This document shows positions 1 through 9,904 of a stretch of 64,000 nt of DNA, in pieces (position 1 is the stretch's first letter; each line of letters opens with the position of its first letter). This stretch comes from Adiantum capillus-veneris. Taxonomy: Eukaryota > Streptophyta > Polypodiopsida > Polypodiales > Pteridaceae. The stretch covers positions 49,397,768 to 49,461,767 of the forward strand of contig CM043944.1 of the NCBI GenBank assembly GCA_014529385.2, written 5' to 3'. Below the pieces are notes generated by a model that saw only the letters and a list, made by a program, of their open reading frames with translations, made no database searches and had not been told where the DNA came from. Position numbers and translations under genes: made by a program.

Positions 1-56
1 TTGTTTGCAAAGAAGTTGACATAGATGCAATGGACACCATTTTAGGTGTCAATTGA

Positions 57-404
57 GGCTATGTTGACGGTTTGCATGATGGTGACCGTTATAAGTGCAA
101 TGTGTCCCCCACACAGCTTTGCCTTCGGTATTTGAAAGCAAGGTGCACCTTGTATGCACGGTTTAGCTATGAGAGGTGGATGCACAAACGTGGCAAATGG
201 ATACCCTTGCAGCTGACAGCCGAAGAGATTCAATCCTTTGAAATTCATGTCCGCATGCCCAATACCGAGGTGGAGGTGGTTGCAGTGAATCCGCATTGGA
301 CTCTTGCCAATCTTCGGGAACACTTTGTCATAATGGGATTCGAGGATGTCGGTAATGCAAGTTTCAAACTAGAACAACGCAAGGTCTGCTTTGTGCTTCC
401 TTAG
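57..404 (+). CDS. Small open frame of unknown function, possibly the last exon of a gene
   Basis: An open frame of about 115 codons ends in TAG at 402-404. The start is not clear; an in-frame stop lies at 54-56, so the frame may be an exon or may begin at an ATG near 76. I do not recognise the protein. Its second half (FEIHVRMPNTEVEVV, then a helix-like stretch and LEQRKVCFVLP) alternates strand, helix and strand in a way that loosely recalls a ubiquitin-like fold, but no signature residue proves this. It lies about 300 bases upstream of the TATA box of the accessory gene on the same strand, so it may belong to the sequence flanking element A rather than to the element. Confidence 0.25.
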   Translation, partial: GYVDGLHDGDRYKCNVSPTQLCLRYLKARCTLYARFSYERWMHKRGKWIPLQLTAEEIQSFEIHVRMPNTEVEVVAVNPHWTLANLREHFVIMGFEDVGNASFKLEQRKVCFVLP

Positions 405-693
405 CTACCTTTTCTTATTTTCCGTGGGTTTTTGTATTTTGATTGCCCATTTTTGGTTGTATAGATTGGAAGGCGGATGGAGGCCACTATGCTTGTTTAC
501 AAAGATTGGGCTACAGACGAAATCATCTTGTCTAAGTAAATTGGCTTGTAACTTTAATCGTTTATATATTGGATATTTTATTAAAGATTTTGAAAAGTTT
601 TAAGGTGTTGTACTTGATTTTGTACTTGAGTTTTAAGGTGGTGTAAATTTATTTTTTAAATCCATATTTTTTATTTTTTTCGAGATAGAATAT
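405..693. other. AT-rich spacer without a recognised gene
   Basis: This stretch is rich in A and T with several T runs and no frame I can support. It leads into the TATA box of the next gene and probably acts as its upstream region. Confidence 0.4.
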
Positions 694-704
694 GTCTATA
701 TAAG
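694..704 (+). promoter_or_regulatory. TATA box of the element A accessory gene
   Basis: The sequence TCTATATAAGG matches the plant TATA consensus (TATAWAW). It sits about 90 bases before the ATG at 785, which allows a start site near 725-735 and a short leader. The position fits exactly with the long open frame that follows, which supports both calls. Confidence 0.55.
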
Positions 705-784
705 GAGGACCACCTCCTCATTTCACCATTTTCATCCCAGCATTGCAGAGAGACCTAGCATACCCAATCACGCAAAGAGAAGAC

Positions 785-2346
785 ATGGCTGCTACTAGTG
801 CTTTAGATGCATTCCTTACTGAGGTTGGGCATGCAAATCGCCCTGAGCTTCAAGCATTTTTCACAACCCAACCCGATTTGGAAACCACCTTGACCCTCCA
901 CTCTCAATCTCTTGAGCACATTACTTCATACATTTCCACGTGCATGGGGAGATTCATTGTTGAGTTACCAAATCGATAAGGGCAATGGGTCCCTGAAGGC
1001 CTTCTCCACCACATCTACCAAGGGGACAGGCCATTTCATCAGCGGCTTGCACGCTTTGCCACCATAGCACAACCCGCCAGACAATATGTGTGGCTTGAAG
1101 CTGATGTTGTGAGAGCAATGAGTAAGGGAAGGATCGGAAACACTTTTTTCTTTGTTCAGGCCATAATGATCTTCCTCCTTCACGAGTGCCCAGCAGGCCC
1201 TGACGTAGTGCTACCTCACTTGCAGATCGGCGGGGTATTGGCTGATGTGAAGGACCCCAAGCCCGCGGCCATTGACTCATCCGCAGAGGAGAGGACGCTT
1301 GCCTTGACCTACCCTGTAGGGATTCAAGGCCTCTTGGAGGCCTTTCCATCAGTCGGTTCATCCTCGGGACCGCCAGAAGGAACCACCACTCGGGATGCCA
1401 TCCCTGAGGTAGAGATTACCCGCTTCTCCTCCATTGTGGTGGGTGGGGAGGAGTTTGTGTTTATGCACGATCTGGAGAAATCCTTTGAGCTTCACATGGA
1501 TGAGTGTTTCGCCATCCTCGATGCCCATGGAAAGTTTGAGCTTGATACCACCACCTCCCATGACGATGATCTCCTACTGCCCATGGGGAATACTTTGGCG
1601 GACACAGTGGCAATCGCACAAGCCAAGGTGGCAGCGGCCGAGCAGGCCAAGGTCTCTGAGGAGGAGTTTGTGGCCGTGCAAGCCATGTGTTTGGCTAAAC
1701 GCGCAAGAGTGGATTCACCACCACCTGCTGCAACACCTGTTTTGCTTGATCCAAAGGGGAAGTCAAGCGTGGATCTTTACTTGCACCCGGATGCCGATGA
1801 GGAGGGTCGTAGACAAGAGGTATAGATGCTCACTTACATTTGATTGTTACAAATGATTTTGTTAATGTTATATCATAATTCTATGCCATATCTCAGAAAA
1901 CCTATGTTCTGCAGGATGTTCTGGAGGTTGACGCCTGGGCGCAACGGTCAGGGGGGAGGAGGACGCCGTTCGGACCTCAAGCGGCACTTGCTCACTACCT
2001 CGGCACACTTCCCACTGGTGTCGTGGTGTTTGTCCATGCCGACTACTCTCCCAATGGTCGCTACAACATTTTTGCTCTCGGTTCACTCTCCAAGGCGTTG
2101 TGTTTAACAATACTTGCCCAAACGGCCAACCTTGTAGTGCTTGTAAAGAAAGATTTTGCAATATCCACTTTCGGTGTAAACTTTCGCGGGCGCCTTATTG
2201 CCCATGTCGGCATGAACCAAGCTGTAGGGGTTAATGACACCCAAGAAATCACAACCACTTTACTTAACAGGGAGCCACCCCGAAAGGCCAAGCGCCAAAA
2301 AATTGTAATTAGAAAGATCCTAAAGCAAAAGCCTGATATCATGTAA
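785..2346 (+). pseudogene. Two-exon accessory gene of element A, one premature stop
   Basis: Exon 1 runs from ATG 785 to 1819 and exon 2 from 1915 to the stop at 2344-2346. The 95-base intron has GT at 1820 and CTGCAG at the 3' end, and the junction is phase 0. A single TAA at 977-979 interrupts an otherwise continuous frame from 785 to 1819, so this copy is probably inactive or a stop-suppressed allele. The product (about 488 residues) is not a family I recognise. Exon 1 contains an Ala/Glu-rich helix near its end (AQAKVAAAEQAKVSEEE) and a basic KRARVDSPPP segment like a nuclear localisation signal. Exon 2 contains an AALAHYLGTLP block followed by alternating hydrophobic strands. Blocks in both exons align with the minus-strand gene at 45,610-47,420 in element B, for example HDLEKSF/HDIQSIF and AALAHYL/AALGQYL. 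It likely serves the transposon. Confidence 0.6.
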
Positions 2347-2582
2347 AGCATTGATTTCTTTAATGAAACTAATTTTTGCTGTCTATGACTCTCTTTCTTG
2401 CAAGGTTTTGAATTTCTTATATGTTGGGGCTTCCATTGTGTATGAGAAGCACCATAATTTTTGCTATGACTACTAAAGGGTTTGGCAGGTATTAAAATTA
2501 AAAAAAATGTATACTTTGTTATATCTAGGCTTCCAAAGTTATGTATGTGCCTAGTAAAGGGCTTGGAAGTCCCTAAACAATG

Positions 2583-2652
2583 CTGCCACAAGGGCGCGCA
2601 TTAGGGCTTTCCATCAGCAGATGAAGTGTGCAAATGCGCGCCCTTGTGGCAG
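2583..2652. repeat. Hairpin 1 with GGGCGCGCA core
   Basis: Perfect 20-base arms at 2583-2602 and 2633-2652 (CTGCCACAAGGGCGCGCATT and its complement) enclose a 30-base loop. The same 18-base arm core recurs in hairpin 2 at 3147-3220. The pair lies between the ends of convergent genes, so it could be a transcript-end structure or a transposase binding array. Confidence 0.75.
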
Positions 2653-2672
2653 ATGAAATTGGACACATCTAA

Positions 2673-3004
2673 GAGCATACCCAAGTACAAAACAGAGTGA
2701 CAAGGCATTAATACCCAGTTGCAAAAGAGAAACACATGGATACCCAGGTAACCTTAAGCCCATCTTGCCCCAGATACCTAAAGATGTATTAACAAACCAC
2801 AAAATTGTGGCAATATCTAAACCCTTCTTGGAGAATAGGAGCATATCCAGTTACAAAACAGAGTGAGAAGACAATAATACCCAGCTGCAAAACAGGAAGA
2901 CATGGATACCCAGGTAACCTTAAGCCCATCTTGCCCCAGATACCTAAAGTTGTATTAACAAACCACAAGAGTAAACTTTGTGGCAATATCTAAGCCCTTT
3001 CTAG
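2673..3004. repeat. Two-copy tandem repeat, period 166 bases
   Basis: Unit 1 (2673-2838) and unit 2 (2839-3004) share long blocks such as GATACCCAGGTAACCTTAAG and CATCTTGCCCCAGATACC. No coding role is visible; the short open frames in it are by-products of the repeat. The block sits between hairpins 1 and 2. Confidence 0.75.
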
Positions 3005-3146
3005 AGTTTAGGACTGACATGGACTAAGGGGGGATGAATTCCAGCAGCATCTATGCTAATTGAAACATTGAAGCAAACAAAACATACTTATTGCTTGTCA
3101 AAATTTTCTGGAAACCACTGGAGAGTGCCAGCAAAGCACTAGGAGA

Positions 3147-3220
3147 GGCTGCCACAAGGGCGCGCACTATGTCCATCCAGAGGCCTCTGGAAGCCCCAAA
3201 TGCGCGCCCTTGTGGCAGCC
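3147..3220. repeat. Hairpin 2 with GGGCGCGCA core
   Basis: Perfect 20-base arms at 3147-3166 and 3201-3220 enclose a 34-base loop that itself holds the short palindrome AGAGGCCTCT. The inner 18 bases of each arm are identical to those of hairpin 1, giving four alternating copies of CTGCCACAAGGGCGCGCA within 640 bases. Confidence 0.75.
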
Positions 3221-3540
3221 AACTTGGGGGCATTCCAAGCCATTTTGAACACTTTGTAGATGTTTTTGCCATGCAATAGTGAGTCACATAGCATGGATAC
3301 ATTAGGAAGTGCATGCCCCACTTAGCCAAGGTGCTAAACGTAGGCAATTTTTCACAATAACAAGCTAATGGCTACATACATACAGTAGAAGGTAGACAAA
3401 ACTTGAACCAGTGCTACATTGCATGGTACATAATTAAAACAATACAATGCGCATTGGGGTATACAATAAAAGAAGCTTATATTCAAATTCTTCCCAATAC
3501 AATGCATAGAGTGGGATATAGAATCAAAAGACGCTTGTAT

Positions 3541-4465
3541 TCAAATTCTTCCCAATCTTGGAGTTACGTAAATACAAAAAGGTTGATGCCTAATTACAAG
3601 CTCCTCCTCATGGCGCAAACGATGAGCAAGCTGCATATCCTTGGGCATACTTGTTACACGCTTTGCATGGATGGCACAGAGGTTAGAATCCTCGAATATG
3701 CCAGTTAAATATTGCTCTGCTGTCTCTTGGACTGCCTCTATGGCCACGGCGCCCATCCGAAACTGAGTGTTGTACAATTGCAAAACCTCCCTGCATAGCC
3801 TTGCAAAAGGGGCCCTCCGAATCAAGAGCTCGGTGCTCTTTTGATAGTGTCGAATCTCCGCAAAAGCACGGTTGCGCTTTCGTACCTTCTGAGGTCGACG
3901 TGGAGGTGCATTTTTGGCACGAGTCGGGGCAGCTTGCTTCCTCTTCTTGTAGACAATGCTCTTTCTCTTTTTTTTTCTGCACAGGCACTTCCAACACCTC
4001 ATAATTGGATTCCACCCACTCTCCATTTGATTCGTGCTCTTCACTATCGACCGGATGTGATGGTGTAGGTCCACTCCCTTTAGGAAGTGTCTTACCCCCA
4101 ATAGACATGTGAGCCTGATAAGTTTGTATTTGGACGCCAACCCATGGGGTATCTTCATCCGTTTGTGTCTCTTCGGAGCCTTTTGACGGCTGCTTTTGGC
4201 TGTTTGTTTCTTTGCCCTGGTCGCTCTCATCCTCCCTGTTGCCATTAGAATCGTTGGAGTCCAATGAATAGACAACAAGACAATGCTTCCGTCTCTCTTT
4301 TGCTGCTGTAGAGGACTGGCCATGCTGATTTGAAGCTCCAGCTTCTTCTGTGTGGACTTCACCTTGAGCTTGTGAAGTTCCAGCTTCTGTTGTTGTACCT
4401 TTGAGTCGTTGGCCATCCGGCCCCTCTGGATATGCAATCCTAGCCGTTTGTTTTGTTCGTGCCAT
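3541..4465 (-). CDS. Histone H3-like protein with long internal insertion, one frameshift
   Basis: The ATG at 4463-4465 starts MARTKQTAR, identical to the first residues of histone H3 and including Lys4; Lys9 is replaced by Ile. About 165 acidic and polar residues follow ([18 protein letters not shown] region). Then comes a basic stretch resembling the rest of the H3 tail ([14 protein letters not shown]), and a full histone fold from [15 protein letters not shown] (3858 downward) to [12 protein letters not shown] (about 3605). Cys110, His113, Asp123 and Leu126 equivalents of the H3-H3' interface are kept ([15 protein letters not shown]). Loop 1 has canonical H3 length, which argues against a centromeric CenH3. 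The tail half and fold half are in different frames; the shift falls in a run of nine A (3968-3976), so it is either one extra base or a sequencing error. The gene begins 154 bases after the transposase-like stop, on the same strand. Chromatin targeting is inference. Confidence 0.8.
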
Positions 4466-4618
4466 GGTTGCACCTAGTAGGGAAGATGACAAAATGATCC
4501 CCTTCAACCTTTAAATAGGTTTTTTTGAGATTTGGGCCCTTTCACACTATGCGGCCAATTGAGTGAAACTCAAATAAAGCAATTGAATTGAACAACTAAA
4601 CCTGGATCATGCGGACGA

Positions 4619-7551
4619 CTAAAGTGACGCCCAAATGCTTCCTTTTCGATATTTAGTTGCACGCCAAGCTTCGTGGCCGAGGGACGCTCGCGAGCGTTTC
4701 CACTTCTCGGATGCTGCAGTACGGGAAGCGTTGCGTAACTGCTTTGCTAACATCGATTCTCTTGCTTTCTCAATAGTATGAGTTCTCCCAAAGGTGTGCC
4801 TAAAAAACCAATTAAACATCTCTTGGAGGTAGTTGGAGTGTGAACTACCACCACCATGCCGAGTAATCTTGAAGTAGACTCCTTTTGCTCGATAGTGGGA
4901 CTTCTCCATGCCTTGTGTACTCCATATATCAAGAGAACCATAGCGGTCCATGAAGTATGCACCATGCGCATAGAGAATGTGCTAAAACAACCAAAAAGGA
5001 GATAAGAGAATAGAAAAGTTACATTTTCAAACATTGCATATGTATTAAGTCCGTTAAAACAAACCATGTAGTGTGTAATCTTGCTTTCAGACCATCCGTC
5101 CTTAGCAGCCTTTGTGAATTCATAAAGCACCTTCTTGAACTCCTCTCGCTGCTCAACGGTGGTGCTTGAAAGATTCATCAATTGCACAACCTTTTGAAAG
5201 GATGACCATACCAGCTTGCGTTGGTTAGCAACCTCCACATTGGGATCTTTGTCCGTCGTGCATGAACACAAATCTTTCCACAACTCCCACCGCTTCTCAC
5301 TTGCTAGATCGACACTTGCCTTGGATACCTGCATTGGAGACTTTGACATCTTCTTGAAAAATCGACGTGCTTTGGCTCCATTCATGGAAACCTTCTGTGC
5401 CACCTCATATGTCTTCTCCCTACAAGTCTCTGCTACAATGTTCACCCTTGATCGGTGACATCCAATCTCATTAAGGAGCGTCTCCACCCCCTGCAAGGAG
5501 TCTTTTGATCGTTGAAGGGGCTTCATTGTGAAAGCATAATCAATGTGATCCTTTAAGATCCTATCAAATATTCGCATAAATGCATGCAATGTGTAAAAGT
5601 GAACATTGTTGAGGGAGAAGGGAATTATGGGGTTCCACCCAGGATCTTTGCTATCCCTATTGGGCACCTGCAGCATATCACATGAAAGAACTGAACTTTG
5701 CCACTCCCTATTTATATGGTCATCATTATCATCGTCCTAAAATTCCACTTGAGTTGCTCGACTTGTCTTGTGCCCTTTCGTACAGAATGGACAGGGAAGT
5801 AAAGAATTTGCACCTTGTTTGCATCCAAGCATGCACTTTATGGTCTTTAGATCACCACCTAAATGCCATTCAACATCAAACTCCCCACGTCCTGGAACCA
5901 TGAGCTTCTCACCGTTTATTTGAGCTTTAATGATCTCTGTGACCCATGGGATTCTACTGAAAATCCATGCAAGGACTTCACGTGTCTCTTTCGGAACTTC
6001 AATTGCACCAAGCCACCATATATCCTTCTTTGATTGCACACTAAAAGAGGGCTTTGTCGCTTCACTCGAATTGCAAGATTGCTTGGCATAAGCTAGGGCT
6101 TCATTCATAAGCGTGATGCTCATTCTCTCCAACTTTCTCCCTTTAACAATTACACACTCATCCAACTTTAGCACGAACACAAGCTTGCTTCAAGAACTGC
6201 CAACAACATAAAGCCTCAGAATGCATGTTATGACACATCATAGAGCATGTAGGCAACTCTAAACTAACCTGCATCACTCAAATTGTAGAAAACAACCATG
6301 GACTGCTGCAATCATATCAAGTCCACAAAGATATTGTTGAATTTGGTGTAAACAAACCCTTCGGTCCGCAACACACTGTTAGAAACAACACCGCTTCCCT
6401 TCCCGTGGCCCATCCTTCCTTGTGATTTGCTACAGAGCGGCTGAAGAGGCATCGTGTCTTCAATATACAAGTAGTCCCCTAATCGGTGAACAACATCTTC
6501 ATTTGACACCTTCTTGGCAATCTGCACTCTGTGAGGAAGTGGGAATAGGTTTTCCGTGACTCCTCGACTTCTTAATGCATCTTTTAACACTTGATGTATT
6601 GCTTGATAGCCCTTGGTACTAATCCCAACAGCATCACAAATATCCTGAACATCTAGATCAATGACAATATTAGAAAAATCTCTAAGAACTCTCTTAGTGA
6701 TTGCGTCTTTCAAGTGTTTTGCCTCTGGAGCATCAAGCATCCCAATAAAATCCTCTTTGTTGAAACAAGAACGAAGTAAAGTAGCCCTAGCTGACGCATT
6801 CTCGCCACCGCACGTTTCTTGGACGAAGTTCCTATTGCCCAAAACAAAATTGATGAGCCGTATTAAACTTAAACAACATGAGGGATAGAACATGTTACCT
6901 CATAGCTGTCACCCTTCGTTTTCTTGCACCTCCACGTGGTGCAAGAGTCTGAATTTCGGACAACTCTCGTTTCCTCACCCTACCTCCCATGGCAGTACTC
7001 TTCATGTGTGAAAGAGTATCCTCAAGCTTTTTAATTACATTTTGCTTGGTTGTGATGGTGCTCTTTGCCTCCTCAAGCGCACTAGTAGCTGTTTGCATAT
7101 GAGCTTGAAGATTGTGGAAACTCCCATTGAACAACTGCCAATGATGCAAGTAGATCTCGGACCGCACAATCTCGTGTTTGTTGAGTCTCTTGCAGTAGCC
7201 CAACAAACCTTGCTCTCCATTTCCAACGTATTGCAACAGTGATGGAATGTTTGTAAAAGACGGATGAACATTGAGAGAAGGATCCTTTGGATACAAGCAT
7301 CCGTCTGTCCAGAGATCCACATTCTTCTCCCCTTGAGCGCGGCGTTTGTTGGCTGAAGGTAATGTACCCAAGCATGTTTTCTTTGTCGGAACATACTCTT
7401 GAGGTAGGCGTAGGAAAAGCCCTGGAGACCTACCGCGTGAAGAGCTTGCTGGGACATTGGTCACGTCGTCAAGAGGCATTGTAGGATGGAGAGATGGAGC
7501 TTGAAGGATGGAGAGATGGGTGCGTAGGTGCAGCAGCAGGTGCAGGTGCAA
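4619..7551 (-). pseudogene. Transposase-like gene of element A, five exons
   Basis: Exons read from the minus strand: 7551-6899, 6831-about 6290, about 6180-5745, 5676-5065 and 4981-4619. Intron 1 (6898-6832, phase 2) and the last intron (5064-4982, after ITHYM) have GT-AG borders and match intron positions in element B. Exon 1 has a LWTDGCLYPKDPS block, GNGEQGLLGYCKRLN and a coiled coil. Exon 3 has two candidate acidic catalytic positions, LKLDEC (residue 7 of the open frame) and HLGGDLK (residue 110), followed by CPFC, an arrangement seen in RNase H-fold DDE transposases with an inserted zinc motif. Exon 4 has VHFYTLHAFMRIFDRI, and exon 5 IWSTQGMEKSHYRAKG. A TGA at 6312-6314 replaces a Leu codon of the relative, so this copy is probably dead. 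I cannot name the superfamily. Confidence 0.65.
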
Positions 7552-7559
7552 GGGGGATG

Positions 7560-7998
7560 GGTGTAGGAGAGGAGCTTAGATTAGGAGAGAGAGTTTTCAA
7601 TTTTGGGGGGAATTTTCTAAAAGTTTGGAGGGAGTCAAAAAATGTTGAATTTTGAGTAATTTAACTTAAAAATCTTTGTTTTATTATGTGTATATGTTGG
7701 GGGTACTTTTTAGGGGGGAATAGAGTTTTTTTGAAAGTTTTTGAAAAAAGTCATTTTTTTGACCTCTTTGACCCACATATTTGCTTAGGTGGCATGGGAG
7801 AGTTAAGAGGCCACTTACAAGTTGGCCAAAAAGGTAGAGAGAGACGACCCCCTACCCCCCTACTTTTCAAATGGTTTACCCCCCCCCGTTCCCCCTACCT
7901 TTTTAGGGGTCAAAGGTGGAGGAGACCCTACCAAAATAGCCCCATTCAAAGCCTTTGTCCCCCTTAATCTTGGCAGGCTTCCTTTAAATTAGGGATTC
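7560..7998. other. Spacer without a recognised gene
   Basis: The stretch holds T and G runs and a C-rich tract near 7880. It may contain the end of element A and the missing 3' LTR boundary of the next element, but I see no terminal repeat in it. Confidence 0.35.
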
Positions 7999-8749
7999 TT
8001 ACAAGGCCCATGGAGAGTCCATTTTTTTCTTAATGTGAGTAGGCATGACAATTTGTTCATCATTGAGGAATTGATCATCACTAGGAATATAAGGTTTTAA
8101 TAAGCTTACATGAAATACATCGTGGACTTTGATGTGAGCTAACAACTTTAACTTGTAAGCTTGGGTTCCTATACACTTGATCACTTTGTAAGGGACCACA
8201 ATAACGTGGACTACGCTTCTTGTACTTTCCAAGTGATAAGGTACTTCTCTTTGGATGAATCCGAAGAAAAACCTTGTCACCTTCTTTAAATCTTCTTTTG
8301 GATCTCTTACTATCTGCATACTGCTTTTGACGATCCTGAGTTGCCTGAATATCCTTTCGAATGGCTTTTGTTTGATTTTTCATTTCTTCCAATATCTTCT
8401 TAGACACTTCAACTCTGATAGTAGGGTCAGAAACGTTGAGTGGAGAGACACATTCTTGACCATACAAGGCACAAAATGGGGTCATACCAATGCTTTGATG
8501 ATGAGAAGCATTGTAAGGACACTCCACTATAGGTAAAAATTGAATCCATCGCTTAGGTTCTCTACTACAATAAGCTCTAAGAATATCTTTGATGACTTGG
8601 TTGACTCGTTCTGTTTGACCATTTGATTGAGGATGGTATGCGGTACTAAAGTTTAACTCTGTCCCAATTGCCTTGAAGAGTGAGGTCCAAAATTTTGAAG
8701 TGAACTTCACGTCTCGATTGCTTACAACCCGTTTGGGCAATCCATGCAA
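7999..8749 (-). pseudogene. Gypsy integrase, C-terminal half
   Basis: The frame contains the integrase core around the second Asp (VVSNRDVKF) and the catalytic Glu context (STAYHPQSNGQTERVNQ), followed by the GPY-type end and a [12 protein letters not shown] segment. No chromodomain is visible after it. Two overlapping frames are needed to read to the end, so a frameshift lies near 8200. It follows the preceding pol piece on the same strand. Confidence 0.8.
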
Positions 8750-8773
8750 TCTAAAAATCTCTTTAACAAATAA

Positions 8774-9877
8774 TCATGCAATATCAGAGGCGGTAAAGGT
8801 TGTCTTGACTGGTATGAGATGCGCAACCTTCATGAGTAGGTCCACAACTACCATAAGTGAATTATACCCTCCTTGTACCGTAGGTAGTCCAATGACGAAG
8901 TCCATACTTATACACTCCCATTTCATTTGGGGAATGTCCAATGGTTGAAGTTTACCAGGAAGTTTAACTCTCTCAGCTTTAATTCTTTGGCATGTCAAGC
9001 ATTGACGAACATTGCGTAGAACATCTGCCTTTTGCCGAGTCCAATATAAAAATTTTCGTACAGCATTGAGAGTCTTCGCATATCCTGGGTGTCTTGATGT
9101 GGGGCAATCATGGGCCTCAACTAAGATAGCCTTCTTTAAGTTAGGGTCCTTTGGTACACATAACCTATCTCTATAATCGAGACAAGGTCCATCATGTGAT
9201 AAGTGCAACATTAAAGGTATATTCTTTGAATCCCCAGATTGAACAAGGTTAAGCTGCCTTTGATACTCTGGATCAGATGATGCAACTTCCTTAATCTTTT
9301 CAATGATTGGGTTGTTGGGTATAGATATGAGACTCAAAAAGGGTTTTCGATTGAGTGAATCTGCAACCGTGTTTTCTTTTCTTGGACGATATATAATATC
9401 AAAGTCAAACTCTTGCAATAGTTCTACCCATCGCCTTTGTCGCATATTCAAGGTTGCTTGGGTGAAAATCCACTTTAAGCTCTTATGGTCGGTTATGAGT
9501 TGAAACTTCCTTCCCAATAAGTAGTGTCTCCATAGCTTCAGAGCGTGAATGACTGCCAATAGTTCGAGATCATGGGTGGGATAGTTCTTTTCATGAACCT
9601 TAAGCTTGCATAAGGTGAAATCTATTGGTCTGCCTTCTTGAACTAATACTCCTCCAACTGCTATTCCACTAGCATCAATGACGACTTCAAAGGCCTAGCT
9701 GAAATCTGGTAGCTTTAGGCGCGATGCTGTAGTCACATACTGCTTAACTTGGTCAAATCTTTCTTGGTGTAGTGGTTCCCAGCTTATCTTCACTCCTTTC
9801 TTTAGAAGATCGGCCAAGGGTGAAGCAATCAATGCATAATCTTTTATAAAAATTCTATACCATCTTGTGATTCCCAA
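8774..9877 (-). pseudogene. Gypsy RT connection, RNase H and integrase N-terminal part
   Basis: Order: end of reverse transcriptase (GITRWYRIFIKDYALIASPL), RNase H (LITDHKSLKWIF and ENTVADSLNRKP), the HHCC zinc domain of integrase (CLTCQRIKAE) and the start of its core (CISMDFVIGLPTVQGG, first Asp). A stop near 9695 and one at 8774 interrupt the reading. It is the middle of the same pol as its two neighbours. Confidence 0.8.
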
Positions 9878-9904
9878 GAATCCTCTAAGCTCACTTGCAT
9901 TTGA

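Larger units (their letters stand above)
700..7560. mobile_element. Element A: candidate DNA transposon carrying a histone H3-like gene
   Basis: I group three genes here because two of them recur together in element B (43.0-48.0 kb). The plus-strand accessory gene (785-2346) converges on a minus-strand H3-like gene (4465-3541) and transposase-like gene (7551-4619). Between the gene ends lie two hairpins with a GGGCGCGCA core and a 166-bp tandem repeat. I could not find terminal inverted repeats or a target duplication, so the limits are those of the genes, not true ends. The transposase-like gene has an in-frame stop and the accessory gene has one, so this copy is probably no longer autonomous. 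The family is not one I can name. Confidence 0.5.

Noticed and set aside
3051-3347. Small genes in the hairpin and tandem-repeat area
   Set aside because: Frames on both strands here follow the repeats and hairpins and share no codon pattern with neighbouring genes.
3541-4465. The H3-like protein as a centromeric histone (CenH3)
   Set aside because: Loop 1 has the length of canonical H3, the fold is close to canonical H3 ([11 protein letters not shown]), and the N-terminus is exactly that of H3; CenH3 normally has a longer loop 1 and an unrelated tail.
4138-4473. Coding use of the second frame upstream of the H3 fold (Lys/Arg-rich reading from 4473)
   Set aside because: The overlapping frame gives MARTKQTAR and a coherent acidic protein; the other frame before the A run looks random. 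Only the part after the shift is coding in that frame.
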